DNA of 64,000 nt from Streptomyces sp. CB01635 (GCF_002803065.1 NZ_NNBL01000019.1:98317-162316); one strand, 5' to 3'; counted from the stretch's first letter, positions 35,138-43,832 are shown. Numbers and translations: made by a program. The notes: generated by a model not told the origin, from the sequence alone.

Positions 35138-35800
35138 GTGAGCGGAGCCACGGGCGCCGGACCGACCGGTACGGAAACGGACGGTGGCCGTGGCCCCGCC
35201 ACTGACTCGAACGACTCGAACGAGTCTCATGGATCCCAGGGGGGAACTGTGACGGACACCCGAGGTCCGCAGGCGCAGCAGTACGCGGCCGGCACGGACG
35301 GGGCGCTGCCCGGGGAGCGCCAGCAGCCCCCGCAGTCCTCGCAGCCGTACCACCCGCCGCAGGCCTACCAGGCGGCTCCGCCGGCCGGAGCGGTCCGCAG
35401 GCCGCGCACGGGGGCCCGCACGACGCCTCGTACGCGCAAGGCGCGCCTGAGGGTTGCCAAGGCCGATCCGTGGTCGGTGATGAAGGTCAGCTTCCTGCTC
35501 TCCATCGCGCTCGGTATCTGCACCATCGTCGCGGCCGCGGTGCTGTGGATGGTCATGGACGCCATGGGCGTCTTCTCGACCGTCGGCGGCACGATCTCCG
35601 AGGCCACGGGCTCGAACGAGTCCAATGGCTTCGACCTTCAGTCGTTCCTGTCGCTGCCGCGCGTCCTGATCTTCACGTCGATCATCGCGGTCATCGACGT
35701 CGTCCTCGCGACGGCGCTGGCCACGCTCGGCGCGTTCATCTACAACCTCTCCGCGGGCCTCGTGGGCGGAGTCGAGCTGACCCTCGCCGAGGACGAGTAG
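35138..35800 (+). CDS. DUF3566 membrane protein
   Basis: This 220-residue protein has a long low-complexity, Gly/Asn/Gln-rich N-terminus (1–85) and a basic stretch (RRPRTGARTTPRTRKARLRV). The DUF3566 domain with two transmembrane helices follows (about 107–133, MKVSFLLSIALGICTIVAAA; and 170–200). The C-terminus VGGVELTLAEDE is well conserved in actinobacteria. Its function is not established. GAGGAG precedes the GTG start. It lies 18 nt after gyrA, an arrangement shared by mycobacteria and streptomycetes, and the hairpin at 35848–35882 follows. Confidence 0.87.
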   Translation: MSGATGAGPTGTETDGGRGPATDSNDSNESHGSQGGTVTDTRGPQAQQYAAGTDGALPGERQQPPQSSQPYHPPQAYQAAPPAGAVRRPRTGARTTPRTRKARLRVAKADPWSVMKVSFLLSIALGICTIVAAAVLWMVMDAMGVFSTVGGTISEATGSNESNGFDLQSFLSLPRVLIFTSIIAVIDVVLATALATLGAFIYNLSAGLVGGVELTLAEDE

Positions 35801-35847
35801 TAGCCGAACAGCAGCCGAGCGGCAGCCGCTTCGGCCGCCGTGACACA

Positions 35848-35882
35848 TGTGGAGCGCATTCCCTGACGGGGTGCGCTCCACA
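35848..35882 (+). terminator. Terminator after the gyrBA–DUF3566 operon
   Basis: An 11-bp perfect stem (TGTGGAGCGCA / TGCGCTCCACA) with a 13-nt loop is followed shortly by CCTTTTGG. Confidence 0.8.
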
Positions 35883-35990
35883 GGCCTTTTGGCCGGTGGG
35901 GCGGGGTCCCAGCTATCGATTTTGGGACTGGCCGGGTCGTGCGCTAATCTTCAGAGGTCAGCGCGCGGGACACACACCGCAAAGCGCGGC

Positions 35991-36064
35991 GGGGCTATAG
36001 CTCAGTTGGTTAGAGCGCATCCCTGATAAGGATGAGGCCACAGGTTCAAATCCTGTTAGCCCCA
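35991..36064 (+). tRNA. tRNA-Ile (GAT anticodon)
   Basis: A 74-nt cloverleaf has a 7-bp acceptor stem (GGGGCTA / TAGCCCC), anticodon stem CATCC / GGATG with loop CTGATAA giving anticodon GAT (36025–36027), T-arm with GGTTCAAAT, and discriminator A. CCA is not encoded. It is the universal Ile tRNA reading ATC and ATT codons and lies just downstream of the gyrase operon. Confidence 0.97.
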
Positions 36065-36078
36065 CAGAAGCAGTACAT

Positions 36079-36118
36079 GAAGAGAGGGTCTCTCCCTGGT
36101 GGGAGGGGCCCTCTCTTC
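36079..36118 (+). terminator. tRNA-Ile terminator
   Basis: A 10-bp stem (GAAGAGAGGG / CCCTCTCTTC) contains an inner CTCCC / GGGAG stem. CGTTTTGG follows. It lies 15 nt past the tRNA. Confidence 0.85.
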
Positions 36119-37014
36119 GTTTTGGCGTGCTTGTTGACTTGCTGACGGACACTACTCGGCGCGGCGGGTGACGGACTGGCCGTCGGCGGTGATGTCGATG
36201 CCTGACAGCTCTGGGCCGCCACTGCCGGTGCGGACCGCGTCGGATGCCCGTCCCCGGGCATGGATGCCGCCCGTGACAGTGAGGGTGTCCAGCTGTCCGT
36301 TGATCTCGACGGCTGTCAGGTGATCCTGACCCGTGGTGCGCACGCCGCGCAGTGTGAGGGTGCCCAGACTGGACACCGAGGGTGTCATCGAGGGCGGCGG
36401 CCTCGTGCTCGGGGCAGCACACGGGCACGTCCTCAATGGCCCGGACCCGGCGTCTCAAGGCGGCGGGGCGGGCCGTAGTCCGGGGGCACACGCCGAGAAG
36501 ACCCTCAGCCTGTGGTGGCCGGGGTCGTGAAAGGTCGAGGGCGCGGGAGCGCGGTGCATCCGATGGCGCTGTGTCGCGGTGGGCGCTTGCCTGCCGTTTG
36601 GTGCCGTCTGGATCTGGATCTGGATTGCGGCGGGCAGGTTCGGGGCGTGGCTGCGCTGCTGAAGCGCTGCCTGGTGCCGCTGCCGAGGTTCTGCGGTGCC
36701 GCGCTGCTGTGGCCGTGGTGCGGGTAGTGCGTTGGTCTGTGGTGCTCGAGCTCGTACTGGCTGCTGAGCGGCGCTGTCGGCTTGGGCCGATGACCGTGCT
36801 GCCGGACGTTCTCTGCGGTGGTGCCTGCCGGTGGTACCTGTCGGTCTTCCTCACCGGCTGTTCTTGCGGTGGAGCTTTTGCTGCGATGGGTCTGCTGCGA
36901 AGGGTCTGGTGCGGTTCTCCAGGGCCGGCTCTCTTGCCGTTGCCGCTTTCGCTGCCGCTGCTGTTACTGCTGCTGTTACTGCTGGTGGAGCTTCGTCTTC
37001 ACGTACCGCTTTTG
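36119..37014. other. Poorly coding region, possible gene remnant
   Basis: About 900 bp have no confident gene. Several overlapping frames are open on both strands but none has a family, ribosome-binding site and sensible composition together. The best fragment is on the minus strand at 36152–36436, whose C-terminal part (LRGVRTTGQDHLTAVEINGQ, then DTLTVTGGIHARG) reads like a β-strand-rich exported protein. The stretch 36500–36960 on the minus strand stays open in the frame of the upstream small secreted protein after its stop, but gives a low-complexity Arg/Gln/Ser sequence. A CAG/GTAACAG-type repeat (CTGCTGTTACTGCTGCTGTT, 36957–36976) is present. A decayed or frameshifted surface-protein gene is possible. 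Confidence 0.45.
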
Positions 37015-37353
37015 CTACGGCTGCGAGTGGAGAGTGCTGATTCCTGCCGCGGTCTCTTCGAACTCGTTCCCGGACTCCGTGTCGACCGGCGGGCGGTGGC
37101 GGCAGCTGGGGGAGGAACCGTGGGCTTCGGCGCGGATGCGCTGCTTCATTGTGGGAGGCAGGGACCGTTTGAAGGCCCAGGGGGCTCGGACGGCGGTAGC
37201 GGCGGGGGTGCTCACCGCCGCGTTGCGGGTGCCCTCCGTCTGCTGTACAGGCGTGGCCGCGGCGGCCGGGGAGGTGAGACCCATCGCGGTCAGTACCGCG
37301 AGGAAGGCGGTGATGAGGACGGTCCACAGCTTGATGACCTTGTTGCTGGCCAT
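37015..37353 (-). CDS. Small secreted protein, possibly DUF6344-like
   Basis: This 112-residue protein has a clear signal peptide (MASNKVIKLWTVLITAFLAV, cleavage probably after SPAAA near residue 32). The mature part contains LPPTMKQRIRAEAHGSSPS, which I recall as the conserved core of the Streptomyces DUF6344 family. The C-terminus is Glu/Thr-rich. Function is unknown. Downstream DNA looks like a degraded continuation, so the present stop may be a truncation. The coding strand is supported by the signal peptide rather than by neighbours. Confidence 0.55.
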   Translation of the reverse strand: MASNKVIKLWTVLITAFLAVLTAMGLTSPAAAATPVQQTEGTRNAAVSTPAATAVRAPWAFKRSLPPTMKQRIRAEAHGSSPSCRHRPPVDTESGNEFEETAAGISTLHSQP

Positions 37354-37668
37354 GATCCCTCACTTTCGGGTCGGGCGATTTGCGTACTTTCCTCATGATG
37401 TGTATGTGGGCTCCCCAGTGGGGGACCGACGCCCGTGGCGCGTCGATGTTCAGATGAACACCACTCGGATGGGCGCAATCGCACCGTAAGGACGTCAATC
37501 ACATGGAATGTCACGTTCTGCGAAGGGTGATCGGAGCTCCGTGATCCGGTTCGACTGGTCGACGGGGTGCGGGAGTTGGGCCCGGGTGCAGGTCACTGAT
37601 CGGTATCGGCCGGTGTGTATAGTCGAGCGCCAGAGGTCCCTTACGTCAAAGAAAGACGAGGTCGCGCG
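37354..37668. other. Divergent intergenic region before DLW-39
   Basis: These 315 bp should contain promoters for both the secreted-protein gene and the DLW-39 gene. A TATAGT element (37618–37623) lies 46 nt before the latter and could be its −10. No gene is seen. Confidence 0.5.
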
Positions 37669-37797
37669 GTGAAGAAGCTTCTCCTGGTCGCACTGGCCGC
37701 CATCGGCGGGCTCCTCGTGTACCGCCAGATCCAGGCGGATCGCGCCGAGCAGGATCTGTGGACGGAGGCGACTGACTCCGTACCCACGGGTTCGTGA
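37669..37797 (+). CDS. DLW-39 family small membrane protein
   Basis: This 42-residue protein starts (V/M)KKLLLVALAAIGGLLVYRQ, an N-terminal transmembrane or signal-anchor helix, followed by a short polar tail containing the family's namesake D-L-W (AEQDLW, residues 27–32). The DLW-39 family consists of actinobacterial proteins of about 39 residues of unknown function, usually found near the gyrase/tRNA-Ile region. GTG 37669 follows GACGAGGTCG. A terminator follows 23 nt after the stop, so it is monocistronic. Confidence 0.88.
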   Translation: MKKLLLVALAAIGGLLVYRQIQADRAEQDLWTEATDSVPTGS

Positions 37798-37820
37798 GTA
37801 TCGACGACAGTCTCTTCAGG

Positions 37821-37846
37821 GCCCCGATCGCATGCGCGGTCGGGGC
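37821..37846 (+). terminator. Terminator after DLW-39
   Basis: A 7-bp stem (GCCCCGA / TCGGGGC) with a 12-nt loop is followed by TTTG. Confidence 0.75.
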
Positions 37847-38019
37847 TTTGTGCTGTCCGGGGTGAGGTTGGGTGTGAGGTTGCCTCCGGCTTCTTATTTG
37901 CTTACGTAAATTATTTGCTTGCTTTGGCGAATTCCTGTGGGGCGTATGGGGCCCTGGCGGCAGGATGGCCGTCCGGCGATGAAGCGATGGCGATGGCTGG
38001 GGCGACGAAGGGGCGCGTG

Positions 38020-39459
38020 ATGAGTCGGCGCGGAGGGCGGCGCGTGGTGCTGCGCGGGCGGGGACGGCCTGTGTCGGCGTTCACGGCAGGGATATGCGCG
38101 GTGGCCGTTCCGGTCGCGGTGGTTGCGCTGCCCGGGACCGCGGCGGCTGGGGACTCGGCTCCGTATGTCTTCGCACAAGGCGCAAGGACCGTCCAGGGTG
38201 CGGTGACCGGTACGGATGCGGCGGAGCTCAAGGCCGGGGAGATCTATCGGAGCTCCATCGAGGCGGGGGTGAAGGGCACCGGGCTCGGGAGTGGGTCGGG
38301 GGCGAAGGGGGCGGCCGACACGCGTTACTACCGCGTCGACCTGGATGGATCCTCCGATACGTATGTCTCGGCGGTGGCGGTGCCGAAGGTCGGGGCGGAC
38401 GTGAAGGTGGCGTTCAACGACAGCATTTCCGTGACCCTGCAGGATCGACAGGGCAATCGCTGTGACTCCGAGGTCGCGGCGTTCCGCTCCGCCGAGTACC
38501 CGAGGCCGATAGCCGCCACCGCGGAGCGGGTCGTCCGGGAGGGCGGCGGGCGCTGCCAGGATGCGGGCACGTATTACGTGGTCGTCGCGCGCAAGACCGC
38601 GCCTGACTCCACGCGGGAGCGCTGGGACCTGGAGCTGAGTGTCTCTTCGGAGCCCGCGCTCAAGTCGCCGCCCGCCACCACCGGGCCCGGGGCCTGGCCG
38701 TCGGCTTCGCCGCGGCCGCCCGCCGGAATCCCTTCCGAACGCCGGGGCGGCACGGGCTTCAACGACGCGCAGAGCTTGCGGCAAGGCGTGTGGAAGGACC
38801 GGATCCGCCCGGGGCAGACGCTCTTCTACCGGGTGCCGCTGGACTGGGGACAGCAGCTCTTCACCGAGGCCGAGCTGGGCACCTCGGCGGGGGACGCGCA
38901 CCGTACGGGCTTTGTGCCGAGCGCCCTCAGCGTGGCGCTGTACAACCCGGCGCGGACGCAGATCACTTCGAAGGACGCCTCCTACGGAGGGGAGCCCTCC
39001 GTGGCGGCCCTGGACTCCCTGCCTCCGGTCGCCTACGAGAACCGCTATCTGTCGCGCGCGGACGAAGCGGGCGTGCGGTTCGCCGGCTGGTACTACCTGA
39101 AGGTCTCCCTCACGCCGGAGATGAAGGGGACCTTCGGGAACGAGGAGTCCGGGCTGACGCTCCGTCTGACGGTCCAGGGGGACGCGGCTTCGGCGCCCGC
39201 GTATGTGCGGGATCCGGGGGCGTTCCAGGTCACTGACGCGGACCGGGCCGCCGCTGAGAGCGGCTCCGCGCAGGGCGGGGGCTCATCGTTGCCCTCGGCG
39301 GGTGGGCAGGGCGGCGGGCAGGCGGCGCAGGGCGGGTCAGGTCGGGCGAACCGCATGACGGTTGTCGGGATCGCCGGGATCGGCACGGGGTCCGTGCTGG
39401 TGCTGGGGCTCGGCGTATGGACGTACGTCGCTCGCCGGCGGGCGTCTGCTGGCTGGTAG
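38020..39459 (+). CDS. Secreted, C-terminally membrane-anchored protein of unknown function
   Basis: This 479-residue protein begins with an Arg-rich stretch and a signal peptide (SAFTAGICAVAVPVAVVALP, about residues 19–38, cleavage near GTAAAG). The exported part contains two similar regions (YVFAQGARTVQGAVTGTDAA…YYRVDLDG and GTGFNDAQSLRQG…YRVPLDWGQQ), each with Tyr/Arg-Val-x-Leu-Asp edges resembling pre-peptidase-type β-sandwich domains. Two Cys occur in the first. A Gly/Ser/Gln-rich spacer leads to one C-terminal transmembrane helix (about 450–472) and a basic tail. No enzyme motif is seen. It converges on the Ser/Thr kinase gene 20 nt away. The ATG at 38020 follows GAAGGGG; longer starts lack a ribosome-binding site. 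Confidence 0.75.
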   Translation: MSRRGGRRVVLRGRGRPVSAFTAGICAVAVPVAVVALPGTAAAGDSAPYVFAQGARTVQGAVTGTDAAELKAGEIYRSSIEAGVKGTGLGSGSGAKGAADTRYYRVDLDGSSDTYVSAVAVPKVGADVKVAFNDSISVTLQDRQGNRCDSEVAAFRSAEYPRPIAATAERVVREGGGRCQDAGTYYVVVARKTAPDSTRERWDLELSVSSEPALKSPPATTGPGAWPSASPRPPAGIPSERRGGTGFNDAQSLRQGVWKDRIRPGQTLFYRVPLDWGQQLFTEAELGTSAGDAHRTGFVPSALSVALYNPARTQITSKDASYGGEPSVAALDSLPPVAYENRYLSRADEAGVRFAGWYYLKVSLTPEMKGTFGNEESGLTLRLTVQGDAASAPAYVRDPGAFQVTDADRAAAESGSAQGGGSSLPSAGGQGGGQAAQGGSGRANRMTVVGIAGIGTGSVLVLGLGVWTYVARRRASAGW

Positions 39460-39479
39460 GTGGGGTGAGTCGGGAGTTC

Positions 39480-41282
39480 TCAGGCCTGGGTCAGCGCCCA
39501 GATGCCCACCGCGAAACTGACCAAGGCAACGAACAGCACCGGGATCGCCACCTTCGCGGGCGGTCCCGGCCGCCGTTTCCGCACCCGCCGATGAGGGGTC
39601 GGGCCCTGGGAAGCGCCGCCGGGACTCGGGTGGCCGAGGAGTGGAACCTGAACGCTCTGGGCGGTGTACGTAGAGATAGAGGCCGACTGAGGGGGTGTTG
39701 GTGCGGGAGCTGCGACGTAGGAGCGCTGCGTGGCCGGGGTCGTGGCCGGAGTGTGGGGGGAGGGCTCGTGGGGGTGCGGGCGGGTTGGCGGGGTTGGTTG
39801 TGGTGCCGGTTGTCGTGCGGTGTGCGGTGCCGTGGGGTGGGGGTGCGGCTGGGCGGTGTACTCGGGAGCGTGGTGAGGCGCCGTGTTGGGGGTGATCGGC
39901 TGCCGCTCGGGAGAGGTCTGCGCGAATGGCTGTGCGGAGGGCTGCACGCGTGGCTGTGTGGGCGGCTGCGCAGGGGGAGGCGGCGGCAGGTGGAAGCTGC
40001 CGGTCTCGGACATGCTGGTGCCGGGCGTGACTGTTCCCGACGTGCGGGACTCAGGCCTGCCGGTTGCCGACGGGATGGTCCCGGGTGGGACGGGTCCGGA
40101 CGGGGTGGGCCCGGGCGTGACGCTGGGCCCGCGTACGCCGGTCTGTGGTGCGAAGGGCTCCGGCCCCTGGGGCGCGGCGGTGGCGGGGTCTTGGACGGAC
40201 GAGTCCGCCAGTGGGGTGTCCGGTACTGCGGGGGCGTACAGCGGTGGCGGTGGTGCCGGTGTCGGGGGCTCCGGTGGGAGCGCCGGCAGGGACTCTCCCG
40301 GAGCGGGCTTCCGTGTCGTGGAACTGCCTGTCGTACGGCCGATCGAGCCATGGTTCTGGGTCCGGTCGTGTACGAGGCCGGGGGCGACCGCGCGGGAGGT
40401 CGTGGTCGGGCCGGTCGGGGCGAACCCTGTTGGGAGCGCGCCGAGTTGGTCGAAGACCTCGACCAGTTCGTCGTCGGGTCCGGGCTCGGGAAGCAGCTCG
40501 GAGGCCGCCAGGAGGGCCTTGCGTGCGCCTGTCGCGGTACGGAAGCGCGCTTCCGGATCAGGCTGCAGCAGACCGGCCACAACGGTCCACAGAGGGCCGG
40601 GAATTCCCTGGGGCGCGCCAGGGGTGCCGTGATCGGTGAAGCGCTCGATCAGTGCCCTGGAGTCCGGCCGGGCGCCCTGGAGCAGATACAGGGCGACGAG
40701 ACCGACGGCGAACAGGTCTGCGGGGAAGTCCGGCTCACCGCCCATCGCTTGTTCGGGGGCGAAGTAGCCGGGCGTTCCCACCACATAGTCGGTCTCGGTG
40801 AGCCGGGGCTCGCCCTTGCGCATCGCGATGCCGAAGTCCGAGAGGCGCAGATGAGGCCGGGCGGTTCCGGTCGCCTCCAGGAGGATGTTGGCGGGCTTGA
40901 TGTCGCGGTGCACGACCCCCTCCGCGTGCACCGCGGTGAGGCCGGCGAGGAGCTGATCCAGGAGGAGACACACGAAGGACGGTGGCAGAGGCCCGTAGTC
41001 GCCGATCAGATGCGCCAGCGAGCCGCCGGCGACGAGGTCCATGGTGAACAGGACCTTGTCGTCGTCCGCGGCCCAGCTGGCCGGGGCGAGGACGTGGGGG
41101 TGGTCGATCCGCAGTGCCTGTTCGCGCACGAAGCGCAGCAGGGTGTGGGCATCGCTCTGCAGCAGGACCTTGGCGGCCACATATCGGCGGCGCCGGTGGT
41201 CCCAGGCGCGCCATACGGCGCCTGCTCCCCCGCGACCGATCGGGTCGGCCAGTTCGTAGCGTCCGGCGAAGACCTCACCCAT
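39480..41282 (-). CDS. Transmembrane Ser/Thr protein kinase
   Basis: This 600-residue protein has a complete N-terminal kinase domain (about 8–265): glycine loop GRGGAGAVW, VAAKVLL lysine, catalytic HRDIKPANIL, DFG in LSDFGIAM, and GTPGYFAPEQ. A long Pro/Thr/Gln-rich linker (about 270–570) follows, then one transmembrane helix at the very C-terminus (VAIPVLFVALVSFAVGIWAL) with only a few residues outside. There is no extracellular sensor domain, unlike PknB at 50082–52076, so regulation probably occurs inside the cell. It converges on the secreted-protein gene, and the two may be functionally linked, but only position suggests this. Confidence 0.9.
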   Translation of the reverse strand: MGEVFAGRYELADPIGRGGAGAVWRAWDHRRRRYVAAKVLLQSDAHTLLRFVREQALRIDHPHVLAPASWAADDDKVLFTMDLVAGGSLAHLIGDYGPLPPSFVCLLLDQLLAGLTAVHAEGVVHRDIKPANILLEATGTARPHLRLSDFGIAMRKGEPRLTETDYVVGTPGYFAPEQAMGGEPDFPADLFAVGLVALYLLQGARPDSRALIERFTDHGTPGAPQGIPGPLWTVVAGLLQPDPEARFRTATGARKALLAASELLPEPGPDDELVEVFDQLGALPTGFAPTGPTTTSRAVAPGLVHDRTQNHGSIGRTTGSSTTRKPAPGESLPALPPEPPTPAPPPPLYAPAVPDTPLADSSVQDPATAAPQGPEPFAPQTGVRGPSVTPGPTPSGPVPPGTIPSATGRPESRTSGTVTPGTSMSETGSFHLPPPPPAQPPTQPRVQPSAQPFAQTSPERQPITPNTAPHHAPEYTAQPHPHPTAPHTARQPAPQPTPPTRPHPHEPSPHTPATTPATQRSYVAAPAPTPPQSASISTYTAQSVQVPLLGHPSPGGASQGPTPHRRVRKRRPGPPAKVAIPVLFVALVSFAVGIWALTQA

Positions 41283-41400
41283 CGTGGTGCGTCGCTCCCC
41301 CCTCGGCCGTCACGACGCGTCGGCCTCTCGGATGGTCCCGCGGCCCAGGACCGGCCGCGGGACTCGCGGCCGGCCCGATATCGCTACCGTTCGGCCGGGA

Positions 41401-41949
41401 TCAGCTCTGGTGCGCCTGATAGTGGGTTACGGCGTCGGAGGTGCGCCCGGCGCCGTAGACCCGGAGGAACTCTGCCAGTTCCGGGTGGCTCGGGGCGAGG
41501 GTGTCCGCCGCATCGATGATGTCCCCGGCCGCGGAGACGGAGCGCAGCAGCGACTGGATCTCGCGGACCACGCGCTTGACCGTGGGTGCGCCCGAACTGG
41601 TTGTTGTCTGCGCGGTGTTGGTGAGCACCGAGCCCCCCTGTGACTTCTTGATCTCGTCCATGCGCTCGGTGGCCTCGGCGGCGCTGACGCTTCCGTCGGC
41701 GACCTGACCCGCCAGGTCCTGGAGCAGCTGGACACGCTGGACGACGGCCGGATTACCTATCTTCGCGCGCTGACCGCTCATCAGCTGGGAGAGCATGGGC
41801 GCGGACAGACCGAGAACCCCCGCGAGCCTGGCCTGGTTGAGGCCCAGATCATCGATGAGGCGACGGAAGAGCGCCCCCAGTGGCTCTCCGTACCAGTTTC
41901 GCTGGAGCTCCCGGGCTCTTGCGGTAGCTTCCTGCTGTGCGGCGTCCAT
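41401..41949 (-). CDS. Helix-turn-helix DNA-binding protein
   Basis: This 182-residue protein has an XRE/Cro-type helix-turn-helix at about residues 20–65 (GALFRRLIDDLGLNQARLAG, then VLGLSAPMLSQLMSGQR). Its C-terminal region (VKRVVREIQSLLRSVSAAGD) is helical and may oligomerise. This combination is a conserved Streptomyces family with no established target. ATG 41949 is chosen because GGGGAG precedes it; the open frame continues upstream into the promoter region. It lies upstream of, and in line with, the Ser/Thr kinase gene (118-nt gap) and diverges from tRNA-Ala. Confidence 0.85.
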   Translation of the reverse strand: MDAAQQEATARARELQRNWYGEPLGALFRRLIDDLGLNQARLAGVLGLSAPMLSQLMSGQRAKIGNPAVVQRVQLLQDLAGQVADGSVSAAEATERMDEIKKSQGGSVLTNTAQTTTSSGAPTVKRVVREIQSLLRSVSAAGDIIDAADTLAPSHPELAEFLRVYGAGRTSDAVTHYQAHQS

Positions 41950-42131
41950 TGCGTCTCCCCATCGCTTCCCCAAATACGGCGGTTCGCTGCCGCGAACCAC
42001 GTGGGGCATCTTACGGAGAGTGGTCGTGGACCGGGAGCCCCAATCCTTTTGCGAGATCCGGGGGGTGACCCGGTAGTCTGGTCTGCGATGCGCACCGGAT
42101 CGCACTTCTTCCGGTTCGACGCATCGTTTTC

Positions 42132-42204
42132 GGGGCCTTAGCTCAGTTGGTAGAGCGCTGCCTTTGCAAGGCAGATGTCAGGAGTTCGAATCTCCTAGGC
42201 TCCA
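42132..42204 (+). tRNA. tRNA-Ala (TGC anticodon)
   Basis: A 73-nt cloverleaf has acceptor GGGGCCT / AGGCTCC (one G·U), D-arm AGCTCAGTTGGTAGAGC, anticodon stem CTGCC / GGCAG with loop TTTGCAA giving TGC (42165–42167), and T-arm GGAGTTCGAATCTCC. CCA is not encoded. It reads GCN codons with adenine or guanine ends. Confidence 0.97.
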
Positions 42205-42225
42205 CAGTTTCCGCGTGAACACGTG

Positions 42226-42270
42226 AACGCCGTAGGGCGGGAGACCACTGGTCTCCCGCCCTACGGCGTT
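42226..42270. terminator. Bidirectional terminator, tRNA-Ala / DUF5324
   Basis: A perfect 45-nt palindrome around C42248 (arms AACGCCGTAGGGCGGGAGAC) lies between the convergent tRNA-Ala and DUF5324 genes. Its outer arm shares GCCGTAGGGCG with the parS palindrome at 4178–4223. Confidence 0.88.
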
Positions 42271-42286
42271 ACTGCTCGTTCGAGGC

Positions 42287-42991
42287 TCAGCCGCGGTCGT
42301 TGCGGTCGGCGGCGTCCGCCTCCGCTTCGGCCTGCTTGGCCTGGACCTCGGGGTCGAGGGCGCCCTGGTTGCCGTCGACCGACGACAGCGGCGTGCTGTC
42401 CGCCACCTCGGTCGCGGCCGGCGGCTCGACCAGCCAGTCCGGGTTGGCCTGCTTGTCCCACCACTTCCAGGCGGCGAAGGCGCCCCCGGCGAGGATGCCG
42501 ACGACGAGGAAGCCCTTGGCGACGCGTCCTGCCCGCGCCCGCCGTTCGTGCTTGCGGACCAGCTTCTGGATCTCCTTCGGCGACACCTGCCCACGCAGGG
42601 CGGCGATCGCCGCGACGCTGCGGGCAGTCGCCTCCTCGCGGACGGGCTGGGTGGCGGCCACGGCCTGCTCGATCCGCGGCCTGGCGTAGTCGGCGGCCTG
42701 GCGGGCTGCCTTCCGGGTGCGGACGGCTGCGTCCTGCGCGGCCTGGTCGATCTTCGGCGGCACATGGCTGCGGGCCTGTTCAAGATGCGGTGCGAGGTAC
42801 GTGTCGTATTGGTCGCGGGTCTGCTGCGCAGCCTGCGACATCACGGGCGCGAGCCGTACGCGCGCTTCCTGCGCATACAGTGCGGTCCGGTCCTTGGCCG
42901 TCTCGGCGTAGGGCGCCACCACTTCCGCGGCGTGCAGCACGCTGTCCTTCGCCGAGCTGGTCGCGGCGCGCACGCTGTCGATGCGGGTCAC
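42287..42991 (-). CDS. DUF5324 family protein
   Basis: This 234-residue protein has a long amphipathic helical N-terminal region (1–145) rich in Ala, Gln, Arg and Glu (SVRAATSSAKDSVLHAAEVV; TRDQYDTYLAPHLEQARSHV), consistent with a coiled coil. One transmembrane helix follows (about 160–180, KGFLVVGILAGGAFAAWKWW), then an acidic tail. This matches the actinobacterial DUF5324 family of unknown function. It converges on tRNA-Ala and diverges from the cyclophilin gene. Confidence 0.83.
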   Translation of the reverse strand: MTRIDSVRAATSSAKDSVLHAAEVVAPYAETAKDRTALYAQEARVRLAPVMSQAAQQTRDQYDTYLAPHLEQARSHVPPKIDQAAQDAAVRTRKAARQAADYARPRIEQAVAATQPVREEATARSVAAIAALRGQVSPKEIQKLVRKHERRARAGRVAKGFLVVGILAGGAFAAWKWWDKQANPDWLVEPPAATEVADSTPLSSVDGNQGALDPEVQAKQAEAEADAADRNDRG

Positions 42992-43304
42992 GGGATCCTC
43001 CTCCTCGGTGGCATATAGGTTTTCACCTTTCCACCCTTTTTCGGATCATGCCTGCCCGGCGGCAGTGCGGCATGCGAGGGCGGGCATTCGGGGCATAAGC
43101 CGCCTTTGGATGTACCGAGGTACTCCAGGCAATAGCTGATCAATACGGTGCAATGGGGGCTTGCGGACGACAATGCCACGGATCGCCCTGCGGCGCGCCT
43201 CCTCGGTGGCGACTCGGCCGGAAATTCTGCGGCTGCCGCCGGGCGACGGGTCAACGGGGGCGTGCGAGGATCGGATCGTCACAGAAGGCAACGGAAGGCA
43301 GATC

Positions 43305-43832
43305 GTGGCTGAGCAGCTCTACGCCACCCTGAAGACCAACCAAGGCGACATCGAAGTCCGGCTTCTGCCGAACCACGCGCCCAAGACGGTCAAGAACTTC
43401 GTCGAGCTCGCTCGGGGGGAGCGGGAGTGGACCAACCCGGAGACGGGCGAGAAGTCCGCTGACAAGCTCTACGACGGCACTGTCTTCCACCGGGTGATCA
43501 GCGGTTTCATGATCCAGGGCGGTGACCCGCTGGGCAATGGCACGGGCGGTCCCGGCTACCAGTTCGAGGACGAGTTCCACCCCGACCTCGCCTTCGACAG
43601 GCCGTACCTGCTGGCCATGGCGAACGCCGGCCCGGGCACCAACGGCTCCCAGTTCTTCATCACGGTGTCGCCGACGGCCTGGCTGACCCGTAAGCACACG
43701 ATTTTCGGCGAGGTCGTCGACGAGGCCAGCCAGAAGGTCGTGGACGGCATCGCGACCGCGCAGACCAACCCGCGTACGGACCGGCCGGTCAACGACGTGG
43801 TCATCGAGTCGGTCGTCGTCGAGACCCGCTGA
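43305..43832 (+). CDS. ppiA: Peptidyl-prolyl cis-trans isomerase, cyclophilin type
   Basis: This 175-residue cytoplasmic foldase catalyses proline isomerisation. Family motifs are clear: TVKNFVELARGE, the catalytic FHRVISGFMIQGGDPLGNGT (Arg and Phe of the active site), and ANAGPGTNGSQFFITVS. The GTG at 43305 is chosen because GGAAGG is just upstream; no signal peptide is present from this start. It is followed by a terminator and then the rhomboid protease gene, an arrangement conserved in Streptomyces (SCO3856/SCO3855 by position). Confidence 0.95.
   Translation: MAEQLYATLKTNQGDIEVRLLPNHAPKTVKNFVELARGEREWTNPETGEKSADKLYDGTVFHRVISGFMIQGGDPLGNGTGGPGYQFEDEFHPDLAFDRPYLLAMANAGPGTNGSQFFITVSPTAWLTRKHTIFGEVVDEASQKVVDGIATAQTNPRTDRPVNDVVIESVVVETR

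Noticed and set aside
35958..36854. Long minus-strand frame over tRNA-Ile containing VGLTGFEPVASS-like sequence
   Set aside because: This peptide is the familiar antisense translation of a tRNA; the rest is Arg/Pro/His-rich low complexity without a ribosome-binding site.
36382..37398. 338-codon plus-strand frame
   Set aside because: Composition is Cys/Leu/Arg-rich nonsense without start signals, and it lies opposite a better-supported signal-peptide gene.
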